This document shows positions 7,397 to 15,551 of a DNA stretch of 19,311 nt, one piece after another. The DNA is from an uncultured bacterium (GTDB lineage: Bacteria > Bacillota > Clostridia > Lachnospirales > Lachnospiraceae): contig CAMUHA010000043.1 in the NCBI GenBank assembly GCA_947088515.1, forward strand, positions 1 through 19,311, written 5' to 3'. The position numbers and the translations under genes are program-made. How positions within the stretch are numbered: the stretch's first letter is position 1; each line of letters starts with the position of its first letter. The notes under the pieces are model-generated. The model had not been told where the DNA came from. It worked only from the letters and a program-made list of their open reading frames with translations, and ran no database searches.

Positions 7397-8935
7397 TTAA
7401 ATATAATTCATCAAAGATGTCTGCATAATTTTGCTTGTCGCCATAAGCGCCGCATTATAGGTAAGCTCTGATGCTGTAAGCTGGATAGCTACCTCCGCAA
7501 TGTCTGCATCTTCATTTTCCGACTGTAAAGTCTTAAAGGTTGTTTTCTGCTCTGACAAACGGTTGGTAACAAGATCAAGACGCTGCCCTCTGGTTCCATT
7601 ATCAGTAACTGCCTTGTTTGTATCATCCAGATAACTCTGGGATTTACTAATGGTTGCCTGGAACATGTCATGCACATTTTCCCTGATATAGCTGTATGCC
7701 TTATCTGCCGCTTCGTACTGCTTCTGCACTCTTTCATATTCATTCGTGCCTTCCTGCAGTCCTTTTAATACATTATCCATATCTGTTTTGATTGCATCAA
7801 TTCTTTCCAGATCGCTGATAGCACGCTCCAAATCTTCTATGTCTCTGTCAAGGCCATGGGTAAATACTTCATCTGCCTTGGTATTGACCTGAATTTTCTG
7901 GTTATATCCCACGTCATACTCTATGTTCTGGGAATTTCCCTGTCCGTTCAGATACTCCTGATTGTAATTAACTTTATTTCCATCTGCATCGGTAGCGGAA
8001 CATGCAAAATAATGCTCTGGCCTAAGGTCCCCGCTTTTCCATTGGTTCTTTTCATAGGTAAACCGGATTTCCATCCCCGGATTGGCCGCCTCCTGGTTTT
8101 CCAGATTCTGGTATACCGCATCCGGTATCAGCACTTCTCCTGTTTCAGGAAGGTAAAGAGCTGTAGTCCCTCCGTTAATCATCTGGGTATATGGGTCGGG
8201 AACATCTGACAGCTTTGCCGTTGTGACAGGAATCTGCGTTCCATTCACTTCCATCTTCAGGTCTGCTGCATCGGACAGATTGTCATAAGAAAGGCGCAGT
8301 CTGTGAATATCCCCATTTTGTATGTTCTGCTCATTAACATTTGTAAGGTCATAGTTGGGGTCGTTATAATTATCCTTGTTCAGTCCGGCTAATCCGCCAA
8401 TATTCGTATAATTAATGGAATCAAAATCCTGAAGGGTGTTCTGTTCTGTAATTACATATTGAGGGAATCCAGGCTTTTCTTCCACCTTTTCATTAAAAGA
8501 TAAAGGGGTGTCTGTACGGTAGCCGGTAAAAATATATCTTCCTGCATAATCCACGTTTCCTGTAGCATAAAATTCATCCCGCAGGGACTTCATCTGCTCT
8601 AAAATAATTTTCAGGTTATCAACGCCATACTCTTTATTTGCCCCTGTATTCGCCTTTTTGCCCAAATCGGTAAGAACTGCCGCAACTGTGTCCAGCGACT
8701 TGTCTGTTACATTCAGCCAGCTTTCCGCATCTTTGGCATTCTTTTCATGGTACTGTACCAGTTCGGAAACACTGGTTCTAAGGCGCAGGGCACGGATAGC
8801 AATAACCGGGTCATCCGACGGCCTTGTAATTTTCTTCTGGGTGGACATCTGGGTGCTTAACTTATCCCGCATTATCTTATTATTATTAATATTATACAGA
8901 GAATTATTCTGCATAATTTTGTTGGTCATTCTCAT
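7397..8935 (-). CDS. flgL: FlgL paralogue 1, hook-filament junction protein (HAP3)
   Basis: This 512-residue protein begins with the FlgL/flagellin D0 pattern MRMTNKIMQNNSLYNINNNK, followed by STQKKITRPSDDPVIAIRAL, which is strongly typical of FlgL. The C-terminus (ENEDADIAEVAIQLTASEL...TSKIMQTSL) is the matching D0 helix. FlgL is the second of two junction rings that connect the hook to the filament. The middle, residues of about 225-335, is a variable beta domain (PETGEVLIPDAVYQNL, GDLRPEHYFAC) that FlgL2 shares. The start has AGGAGGT six bases upstream. It lies downstream of the two flgK genes in the flgM-csrA unit. Confidence 0.95.
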   Translation of the reverse strand: MRMTNKIMQNNSLYNINNNKIMRDKLSTQMSTQKKITRPSDDPVIAIRALRLRTSVSELVQYHEKNAKDAESWLNVTDKSLDTVAAVLTDLGKKANTGANKEYGVDNLKIILEQMKSLRDEFYATGNVDYAGRYIFTGYRTDTPLSFNEKVEEKPGFPQYVITEQNTLQDFDSINYTNIGGLAGLNKDNYNDPNYDLTNVNEQNIQNGDIHRLRLSYDNLSDAADLKMEVNGTQIPVTTAKLSDVPDPYTQMINGGTTALYLPETGEVLIPDAVYQNLENQEAANPGMEIRFTYEKNQWKSGDLRPEHYFACSATDADGNKVNYNQEYLNGQGNSQNIEYDVGYNQKIQVNTKADEVFTHGLDRDIEDLERAISDLERIDAIKTDMDNVLKGLQEGTNEYERVQKQYEAADKAYSYIRENVHDMFQATISKSQSYLDDTNKAVTDNGTRGQRLDLVTNRLSEQKTTFKTLQSENEDADIAEVAIQLTASELTYNAALMATSKIMQTSLMNYI

Positions 8936-8984
8936 GTCTTTACCTCCTGCCTGTCAAAGACCTGTATGCAATATCATTAAAAAT

Positions 8985-10823
8985 TTAGACGCCTGTTCGG
9001 AGTATCAGCTGGTCATAAATTTCTGTCAGTGTCTGTATCATCTTGGATGCTAATGTATATGAATTCTGAAACTTCACAAGACTTACCGCTTCCTCGTCCT
9101 CATCCACACCTGAAATGGAGCTTCTCTGGTTGTCAATGCTGACCTGTAATGCACTGTAGGTATCATAAAAGGTATTGGCATCACTGGCATTTAAAGCCGT
9201 ATCTGACAGAATCATATCAAGCAGCTGTCCGGCAGTTCCGTTACGGAAACTGAACATTTCTTTATCTGTGAGAAGCTTAATCAGCTCCTTAATCTGTCCG
9301 CACTCTTCCACGCCCACCTGTTCATCATCAAGCGGAGGGTCTACATTTGTCCGGGTGCCTAACCGGTCTGCATTAAGCAGCAGCTCTGTATTAATGGCAA
9401 AATTTCCCGCTGTTATCTCATAATATCCTTTATCTCCATTAAGGTCGTTTTCTGTAAGTTCCGTTCCGTCGCCCCTAAACCCGGTAAAAAAGATACATCC
9501 TGCATCGCCGTTGGCGTCTATTCCATTGGTAAATATCTCATTCACTTTTTGTGAAAAGCCTCGAATCCATTCATTCATCTGCTCCATATAATAGGGGATT
9601 CCCTGATACTTGATGGCAGCCTCTGTTTTGGCATTTTTGCCAATCAGGCTTGCATCAAGGGTGGCTCCGGGACGGCTGGTGTCAATTGTAAATGTAAATT
9701 CATCGCCTGCCTGGGCATTAAAATCCCAGTCCTTATAATAAAAGGTTCTGTTTCCAAGGCTGATTGTTCCTCCCGATGCAGATAGAGTACACTGGGCCAT
9801 TTCTTTTAGATATTCTTCCGTAACCTTAATCGTCACCTTGCCAGTTGCAGGGTCTACATTAAGAATCTCACCGGTAAAGTTTGCGCCGTTATTACCATCT
9901 CTAAGATTCATCAGGCCTTTCAGTTTGCCTCCCATGGAAGCGTTAATCAGGCTAAATTCATTTCCATTATCCCATTTTACCTGATACAGTCCGTCAGCGT
10001 CCGACTGATTCACCTTTTCACTTTTATCTCTTGCAGTGCATTCCAGAGTCTTATATTCGTTTCCGTCTACCAGCACCTGTCCCCCAGCAATGCGGACCAG
10101 ATATCTGTGCGCCCCGGTTTCCATATCGGGGTAAAGCTTGTCACGGATAGGCATTTCGGTTACTTCCACATCCACAATCTCTGACAGTTCATCAATCAAA
10201 AGGTCCCTTTGGTCACGGAGTTCATTTGCTTTGGCGCCAGATAATTCTATTACATTAATCTGCTTATCCAGCGTTGCTATTTTCTGGGCTATGGAATTAA
10301 TCTGGTCCACACACTGTTTGATTTCCAGGTTAATATCCTTCTGCAGCTCCTGAAGATTTCCATACATATTGTTAAAATAGTCTGTCATTGACTTGGCAGA
10401 CGCAATAAACTGGGCCTTGGTTTCCGTACTGCTGGAGTTGGTGGTCACTGACTGCAGCGCGGCGCTGAATTTATTAAAAATTGCATTAAATCCGCTGGTG
10501 GTGTCATCGTCAAAATAATCTTCCAGTGTCTGTGTATAATACTGCTTCACGGTATACTCACCGAATCTGGTGTTATTGTCCCAGTATTTCCTGTCATAAA
10601 AGCTGTCTCTGATACGCTCAATGGCAATGGTATCCACACCGGCGCCGGCACACCCGTAAGTTGTGAAGGTCCTTAGGGCAGGATTGGCCTGCTGGGTTAC
10701 TTGCTGGCGGCTGTAACCGATTGTCTGGGCATTTGATATATTGTTTGCTGTTGTATTTAAAGCGGCATTGGAAGCACGGAGCCCCGAACCCGCAATATAT
10801 AATCCAAAAAATTGTGACGGCAT
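8985..10823 (-). CDS. flgK: FlgK paralogue 2 (HAP1)
   Basis: This 612-residue protein has the rod/hook-type N-terminus YIAGSGLRASNAALNTTANN followed by ISNAQTIGYSRQQV, the FlgK helical segment ANELRDQRDLLIDELSEIV near 195, and the C-terminal FlgK/FlgE helix VKFQNSYTLASKMIQTLTEI. FlgK forms the first junction ring on the hook. It is clearly diverged from FlgK1: the two agree mainly at the ends and in the RDxRDLLxDEL motif. The middle (about 215-480) differs in length and content, so this is an old duplication or a second source, not a recent copy. The ribosome site AAAGGA is weak and about 10 bases from the ATG. The 17-bp gap to flgK1 implies co-transcription. Confidence 0.93.
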   Translation of the reverse strand: MPSQFFGLYIAGSGLRASNAALNTTANNISNAQTIGYSRQQVTQQANPALRTFTTYGCAGAGVDTIAIERIRDSFYDRKYWDNNTRFGEYTVKQYYTQTLEDYFDDDTTSGFNAIFNKFSAALQSVTTNSSSTETKAQFIASAKSMTDYFNNMYGNLQELQKDINLEIKQCVDQINSIAQKIATLDKQINVIELSGAKANELRDQRDLLIDELSEIVDVEVTEMPIRDKLYPDMETGAHRYLVRIAGGQVLVDGNEYKTLECTARDKSEKVNQSDADGLYQVKWDNGNEFSLINASMGGKLKGLMNLRDGNNGANFTGEILNVDPATGKVTIKVTEEYLKEMAQCTLSASGGTISLGNRTFYYKDWDFNAQAGDEFTFTIDTSRPGATLDASLIGKNAKTEAAIKYQGIPYYMEQMNEWIRGFSQKVNEIFTNGIDANGDAGCIFFTGFRGDGTELTENDLNGDKGYYEITAGNFAINTELLLNADRLGTRTNVDPPLDDEQVGVEECGQIKELIKLLTDKEMFSFRNGTAGQLLDMILSDTALNASDANTFYDTYSALQVSIDNQRSSISGVDEDEEAVSLVKFQNSYTLASKMIQTLTEIYDQLILRTGV

Positions 10824-10840
10824 CTGTTTTCAGTCCTTTC

Positions 10841-12529
10841 TTATCTTCCCAATGTATTGATAACATGTTCCATCAGTTCACTGATTACATTAATGTAACG
10901 GCTGGACGCATTATAAGCATTCTGGAACATAATCATATTGCTGAGTTCTTCGTCTGAAGATACACCTATAATCTGTTCTCTTGCCGCTGCTATATTATCT
11001 ACAGTCATCTCCTGATTTTCGCTGATAGTCCTCATGACTGAACCGCTGTTAGCCACCTGGGATACCAGGTCACTGTAATAATCTATAAAAGTTGTTTTCG
11101 TTTTTACTTTGGGATTTAACTGAAGACTTTCATCCTCAAAAATCTTTTTAAGCGCATCTGCTGTTTCCTGGTCAACCTTGCCATCGTCCTTCTTAAAGCC
11201 AAGAAGCGTGGGCGCTTCCTTAATTTTTCCATTAATTATAAGATTCTCAACTGTAAACGCTTCCGGTTTGGTATCCCCTGTCTGTGTGTTAAATATGGTA
11301 TAAGGGTTCCCTGTAGCCGGGTCTCTCATATATGTTGAATTGGGGTCAAGCGCTGTGGCGTTGTTTGCCGCATCTTCAAACACCTTATTAATTGCCACCA
11401 CGATTCCATGTATCAATTGGTCAAACTGCGCCTGCTGGTGCATAATGACAGACTGGGAAACCACCTTATTATAATGCTCTTTGGTGTTGTACTCCTGCAA
11501 TTTGGCATTATACTCATCCAGTTCATCCTGGGTAGCATTTGGTCCCGGATGGGTAGGCTGCTCCAGTGCAAGGTCTTCATAGGTGGCTCTTTTGTCCCCT
11601 CTTGCATAAAGCATGGATTTTAAGGAGCCAATGTCCGTATTTCTGTCAGTGGAGATAATCTGGTTCATCTTGTAAAGCTTTGCGCCCTGATTTAAGTTTC
11701 CGTCTGCATCACGTTTTTCAAGCTGCTCCCAGTATGGGGTAAAGAAACCGGTCTTTACATCTGCATCCAGTCCAATCTTATTGAAAGACTGGGCTTTGAC
11801 AAAATCTGTACCTTCCAGGTAAATCAGATAATTGCCGTTTACATCCGTTTTTAACTCCAACGATGCCATTGATGCCAATTCATCTACCAGAAGGTCTCTT
11901 TCATCCCTTAAGTCATTGGCCTTCTCAATGCCGCCGCCCTCTATTTTCATGATTTCCTGATTCAGCTCCATAATACGCTTTCCATAAGCGTTCATGGTGT
12001 CTACCTGCTGTTTAATCTGGTAATTCAAATTATCCTGATAATCACAGAGTCCTGCATATATTGCCTGGCCACGGGTTAAAAACTCATTACAGCGCTGTAC
12101 AAAAACCCCCTGGTTTACCGCACCGCCAGGGTCTTTTGCAAGCTCCTGCACTGCAGTCCAGAGATTTTCAATTGATTTTGAAAAAGATTTGCCCTCCAGC
12201 TCCTGGTAAAGGTCCTGTACTTCTTCAAGAGCGGTTGAAGACACTCCATAAAATGCACTTCTGCCTGCCTCCCGGCGGTAATTTTTGTCAAGGAAATAAT
12301 CTCTGATATGCTTGACCTGAATATAGCTGACGCCAAGTCCGGTCTGTAAATACGCATTGGCAGCCGCGCTTGTGGACAGTGTATTGTATACACGCGTCCC
12401 CTGCTGTACCTGCTGTCTGGTATAGCCGATAGTGTCAATGTTAGACATGTTATGTGCCGTGGTATTCAATGCGTTCTGGCTGGTCTGAAGACCACTGACA
12501 CCCAAATATAAACTACCAAATAAAGACAT
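10841..12529 (-). CDS. flgK: FlgK paralogue 1 (HAP1)
   Basis: This 562-residue hook-filament junction protein begins SLYLGVSGLQTSQNALNTTA, then HNMSNIDTIGYTRQQV, the standard N-terminal rod/hook motif. The helical domain has KANDLRDERDLLVDELASM near 205, and the C-terminus has MIMFQNAYNASSRYINVISE, the typical closing D0 helix. A GAGGTGA ribosome site precedes the ATG. It follows flgN by 25 bp; FlgN-type chaperones escort FlgK and FlgL, which fits. The normal size and position directly after flgN suggest it is the ancestral flgK of this operon. Confidence 0.95.
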   Translation of the reverse strand: MSLFGSLYLGVSGLQTSQNALNTTAHNMSNIDTIGYTRQQVQQGTRVYNTLSTSAAANAYLQTGLGVSYIQVKHIRDYFLDKNYRREAGRSAFYGVSSTALEEVQDLYQELEGKSFSKSIENLWTAVQELAKDPGGAVNQGVFVQRCNEFLTRGQAIYAGLCDYQDNLNYQIKQQVDTMNAYGKRIMELNQEIMKIEGGGIEKANDLRDERDLLVDELASMASLELKTDVNGNYLIYLEGTDFVKAQSFNKIGLDADVKTGFFTPYWEQLEKRDADGNLNQGAKLYKMNQIISTDRNTDIGSLKSMLYARGDKRATYEDLALEQPTHPGPNATQDELDEYNAKLQEYNTKEHYNKVVSQSVIMHQQAQFDQLIHGIVVAINKVFEDAANNATALDPNSTYMRDPATGNPYTIFNTQTGDTKPEAFTVENLIINGKIKEAPTLLGFKKDDGKVDQETADALKKIFEDESLQLNPKVKTKTTFIDYYSDLVSQVANSGSVMRTISENQEMTVDNIAAAREQIIGVSSDEELSNMIMFQNAYNASSRYINVISELMEHVINTLGR

Positions 12530-12554
12530 AATGTCACCTCAATCTTTCCAAGGA

Positions 12555-13073
12555 TTACTGTTTCGCATCAAACCCGCCTGCGTCCACTCTCATGGAGGTT
12601 CCGGCGGTGTATGCCCCTTTGTTGTAATTTGCTGTCTCAGGAGCTGTTTTCATGGACTGCAGCACATTCATATCAAACTCTACCATTTCCAGTGCATTTT
12701 GTATCAGAAGCCGGTTCTGCTCGTTTACCTTCATTACTTTCCGGACGACCGTTCCAAGCTCATCATGCACTTTGGCCAGTTTCTGCTGCTCCTGCGGCCT
12801 GGCGCTTAACATATCTACCAGGTCGGTGATCATCAGCGTGTTAACATCCTTGTTGATTACGTTGGCGACATCTTTAAATACTTCCTGTCTTTTTTGTTCC
12901 AGACGGTTGATTTTACCGACAACGATTTGTTCTTCATCCGTGATTTTTGCTAATTGATCCAAATCGCCGGATACGATAACCGGCGTTTTCTCCATTGATA
13001 ATCCCAGCAAGTTTTCGTATTCCTGGCTTTCTAAGTCTAGTACTTCTATCAGGTTTTCCATTAAACTTGCCAC
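12555..13073 (-). CDS. flgN: FlgN family export chaperone
   Basis: This 172-residue helical protein has the FlgN pattern: LIEVLDLESQEYENLLGLSMEK at the N-terminus, then ITDEEQIVVGKINRLEQKRQEV, and a long second helix with VNEQNRLLIQNALEMVEFDMN. FlgN binds FlgK and FlgL before export; all four potential clients follow directly downstream. The start is GTG at 13073. GAGGT, overlapping the flgM stop (ATGAGGTAA), lies seven bases upstream of it, while the in-frame ATG at 13061 would be 19 bases away. The C-terminal 25 residues are glycine/alanine-rich and probably flexible. Confidence 0.9.
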   Translation of the reverse strand: MASLMENLIEVLDLESQEYENLLGLSMEKTPVIVSGDLDQLAKITDEEQIVVGKINRLEQKRQEVFKDVANVINKDVNTLMITDLVDMLSARPQEQQKLAKVHDELGTVVRKVMKVNEQNRLLIQNALEMVEFDMNVLQSMKTAPETANYNKGAYTAGTSMRVDAGGFDAKQ

Positions 13074-13078
13074 TGGGA

Positions 13079-13354
13079 TTACCTCATTTCTTCAAATTTT
13101 TGTAATAATTTATCAGCAAAGCTTTCTGTGCTTACATCATATGTCCCGGACTGAACCCTTGATTTGATGGAAGCGGTCACATCCTCCCTGATGTCACCTG
13201 TGCCTGCCAATGCCTGCTTTGCAACCTGAATGTCTCTGCCGATACCTGATATCAGAAGTTTATCAGAAGCGCCTGCATTTCCTCTCGTCTGTGCCTTTAC
13301 TGCTTTCTTTGCCTCATAAACCTTTTGTACCTGTGAATAAGCCTCTATACGCAT
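13079..13354 (-). CDS. flgM: FlgM, anti-sigma-28 factor
   Basis: This 91-residue protein has the Firmicute FlgM layout: a short, flexible N-terminus, then SDKLLISGIGRDIQVAKQAL, and the C-terminal helices REDVTASIKSRVQSGTYDVSTE and FADKLLQKFEEM that contact sigma-28. FlgM holds sigma-D inactive until the hook-basal body is complete. The GGAAGGAGGAA ribosome site is strong. It is the first gene of the unit and has a sigma-D promoter about 75 bases upstream, so FlgM is expressed under the factor it inhibits, a standard negative feedback loop. Confidence 0.95.
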   Translation of the reverse strand: MRIEAYSQVQKVYEAKKAVKAQTRGNAGASDKLLISGIGRDIQVAKQALAGTGDIREDVTASIKSRVQSGTYDVSTESFADKLLQKFEEMR

Positions 13355-13428
13355 CGGGATTCCTCCTTCCGTGGATTTTCCTCATTATTATATCCATATA
13401 TTAATATCTGCATTTCACTTCACTAAAT

Positions 13429-13455
13429 GTATCGGATATTTTTGTAAAGACTTTA
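13429..13455 (-). promoter_or_regulatory. Sigma-D (sigma-28) promoter for flgM-csrA unit
   Basis: On the minus strand CTAAA (the TAAA core is 13455-13452) is followed after exactly 16 bases by CCGATAC (13435-13429), one base off CCGATAT. The spacing equals that of the flaG promoter. It lies between the hydrogenase-fusion terminator and flgM, so the flgM unit starts here. Confidence 0.85.
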
Positions 13456-13472
13456 GGGCGTGTTTGAAAAAA

Positions 13473-13506
13473 GATGCGGCGCCGGAATAGATAAGGGCGC
13501 CGCATC
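13473..13506 (-). terminator. Strong intrinsic terminator of the hydrogenase-MCP gene
   Basis: GATGCGGCGCC (13473-13483) pairs over 11 bp with GGCGCCGCATC (13496-13506) around a 12-base loop. On the minus strand a TTTTTT run (13472-13467) follows at once. It begins 12 bases after the stop codon of the hydrogenase fusion and insulates it from the flagellar promoter. Confidence 0.93.
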
Positions 13507-13518
13507 ATAAAAATAGTT

Positions 13519-15444
13519 TTATTCTTTTATTACTTCCTCCATCTGTGCAAGTATCCTGTCCACCAGAACTTCTATTTCTCCCGCCTTGGCCGCAATTTCC
13601 TCACTGCCTGCTGCTAAATTGGTAATCCTGTCATTGATATTTTCCACGTTTTCAAGGAATCGCTCTGTCTCTTTATTCAGCTCTTCCATCGCAGGAATAA
13701 TGCTGTCGCTCTGCCTTTTGCCGTCTGCAATTGTTCCCTTGGTCTGTTCCGATAAATTACGTATCTGGTTGGCAATTACAATAAACCCTCTGCCTGCATC
13801 CCCGGTCCGTGCGGCCTCAATCCCTGCATTGAGCGCAAGCATACCTGTCTGGTTGGAAATCTTTACGATATCTTCGTTGATTTCATCATACCCCTGCACC
13901 GAACCTGTCACATTCTCCACTGACTCCTTTAGCAGATTGCTAAAGTCCGCCATACCCGCTACCGCGCCCGCCATCTCTGTGGAATCCTTCGCACATTCCT
14001 GATTGCCCTTTGCCAGTTCGCTTATGGCGATTTGTATCTGTTCAAATTCCGTAAGGATTTCCTGATACTTTATTTCCTTAGTCTCCTGTCTTTCGCGAAG
14101 CTGTTTTGTCATTTCTTTTATAGATTCTTTTTCAATTTCCAGCTGTTTTTTTACATAATGGATACAATTTTCCACCTTATTATATCCTCCGGCAATTGCC
14201 TCTGCCATTTCCCGGCATGTGCTATAACCGCAGGCTCCACAGTTGATATTTTTTTCTTCTTCGCTCTTTTTATCCATGGAACGGAACACTTCATCAATTC
14301 TGCTGCCTGAAACCGGCTTTACTCTGTTATCCTTTACGGTGTATGTACAAATAAAATCTTCCAGCTTCAGGTCTTTAAACTGCTCGTTAAACCGTTTCAG
14401 CCGCATGGCATAATTAACACTCCGGTCCCAGGGATTTTTCTTTTTTCCCTTTCGCTGGGCAGTCCGTTGTTTATGTATTTCAAAAAGAATATCCTCATTA
14501 TACTCATTGGCCGGGTCTGTGGCCGTTCCATAAATACAGCCGCCTCCACAGTTCAGGGCATCCACCATAAAGGGAAGGGGTTTTCCTCTCTTTACCCGTT
14601 CCGCATACGCGTTTAAAAATTTATAAGCATGGGCTTCCCCTTCTATCTGCCGTACCATAACCTCTTTTCCAAGAAAATGCTCTACATTTTCCCGAAGTCC
14701 TCCCGGCTGGGGATACAGACTGCCAAGCCCGTATTCAATCTCATCAGCAGCATTATAACCGGACAGATTCACTCCTTTGAGTTTCTGCATCAGATGGTCA
14801 AAGGTTACATTATAAGAAATATATCCCTTGTTTTGGGGCCGTTCTATCTCAGATTTCTTGGCAATGCAGGGGCTGATAAATGCAAGCTTGTCCGCAAGGT
14901 TCATATATTTTTTAACATAAATCGCTCCGCACATTAAGGGGCTGTGAACCGGCACAAGCTTAGAAACCAGCTCCGGTATATACTTTTCTATGTAGTCCAC
15001 AATGGCCGGACAGGGCTGGGAAATTCCTCCCTGGAAGTGATGCTCCGTAATATAATTCAGGTACCCCCAGGTAGTAATATCCGCGCCAAAGCTGACACTT
15101 ATGATATGACGCACTCCCAGGCTTTTAAGGTATCCCAAAACCTGTTTATACTGTCCTGGATAATTGGCTATAAAGGCAGGCGCAACCAAAAGGCTGATCT
15201 TTTCTCCCTTTTTCAAGTCATCAAAAAACCGGTCCGTATCATCCATGTAACATCTTGCCTTATGGTGGCATACATCCATACAGGCTCCGCACTGCACACA
15301 CGCCTCTCCATCCACCAGTACTTTGTTTTTATTATTTTCTGTAACTGCCCTGTTTGCCTGAATAACCGGGCAAACTGAAATACACCTGTTACATCCGGTA
15401 CACTTCTCGTCAGTGTAAACCAGCCCCTTATTTAATTGTGCCAT
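13519..15444 (-). CDS. [FeFe]-hydrogenase-like H-cluster domain fused to a chemoreceptor signalling domain
   Basis: This 641-residue soluble protein has no membrane segment. Residues 10-65 form a 2x[4Fe-4S] ferredoxin domain (C15-C18-C21-C25 and C49-C52-C55-C59). Residues of about 80-365 are a [FeFe]-hydrogenase catalytic domain with all four H-cluster cysteines: SQPCP (C145), SPCIAKKSE (C193) and ALNCGGGCIYG (C299, C303). Residues 402-427 form a further Fe-S motif (CGACGYSTC...C). Residues of about 465-641 are an MCP hairpin whose tip, ALNAGIEAARTGDAGRGF, is nearly canonical. The first Cys of the usual TSCCP motif is Pro, and the usual Met residues before C193 and C299 are Ser and Leu. Such changes are known from sensory hydrogenases and argue against high turnover. 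The inferred role is a cytosolic H2 or redox receptor signalling to CheA. It is monocistronic, next to the flagellar operons. Confidence 0.88.
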   Translation of the reverse strand: MAQLNKGLVYTDEKCTGCNRCISVCPVIQANRAVTENNKNKVLVDGEACVQCGACMDVCHHKARCYMDDTDRFFDDLKKGEKISLLVAPAFIANYPGQYKQVLGYLKSLGVRHIISVSFGADITTWGYLNYITEHHFQGGISQPCPAIVDYIEKYIPELVSKLVPVHSPLMCGAIYVKKYMNLADKLAFISPCIAKKSEIERPQNKGYISYNVTFDHLMQKLKGVNLSGYNAADEIEYGLGSLYPQPGGLRENVEHFLGKEVMVRQIEGEAHAYKFLNAYAERVKRGKPLPFMVDALNCGGGCIYGTATDPANEYNEDILFEIHKQRTAQRKGKKKNPWDRSVNYAMRLKRFNEQFKDLKLEDFICTYTVKDNRVKPVSGSRIDEVFRSMDKKSEEEKNINCGACGYSTCREMAEAIAGGYNKVENCIHYVKKQLEIEKESIKEMTKQLRERQETKEIKYQEILTEFEQIQIAISELAKGNQECAKDSTEMAGAVAGMADFSNLLKESVENVTGSVQGYDEINEDIVKISNQTGMLALNAGIEAARTGDAGRGFIVIANQIRNLSEQTKGTIADGKRQSDSIIPAMEELNKETERFLENVENINDRITNLAAGSEEIAAKAGEIEVLVDRILAQMEEVIKE

Positions 15445-15476
15445 ACCTTCACCCCACTTACTTCTTAATTGTTAAT

Positions 15477-15505
15477 ATTTTAACACAAAAAGGTGATGGA
15501 TACAA
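15477..15505 (-). promoter_or_regulatory. Candidate sigma-A promoter of the hydrogenase-MCP gene
   Basis: On the minus strand TTGTAT (15505-15500) and TAAAAT (15482-15477) are separated by 17 bases, close to the housekeeping consensus. They lie about 33 bases upstream of the start codon, which has GGGGTGA as ribosome site. No sigma-D motif is visible here, so this receptor is probably not in the late flagellar regulon. Confidence 0.45.
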
Positions 15506-15551
15506 CCGTGACTTTTGGTCTATATAGGGAAAATGTCAATCCACAAAGCAG

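Noticed and set aside
13519..15444. Reading the H-cluster protein as an ordinary fermentative hydrogenase
   Set aside because: The proton-transfer Cys is lost, neighbouring Met positions are changed and an MCP signalling domain is fused, all pointing to a sensor.
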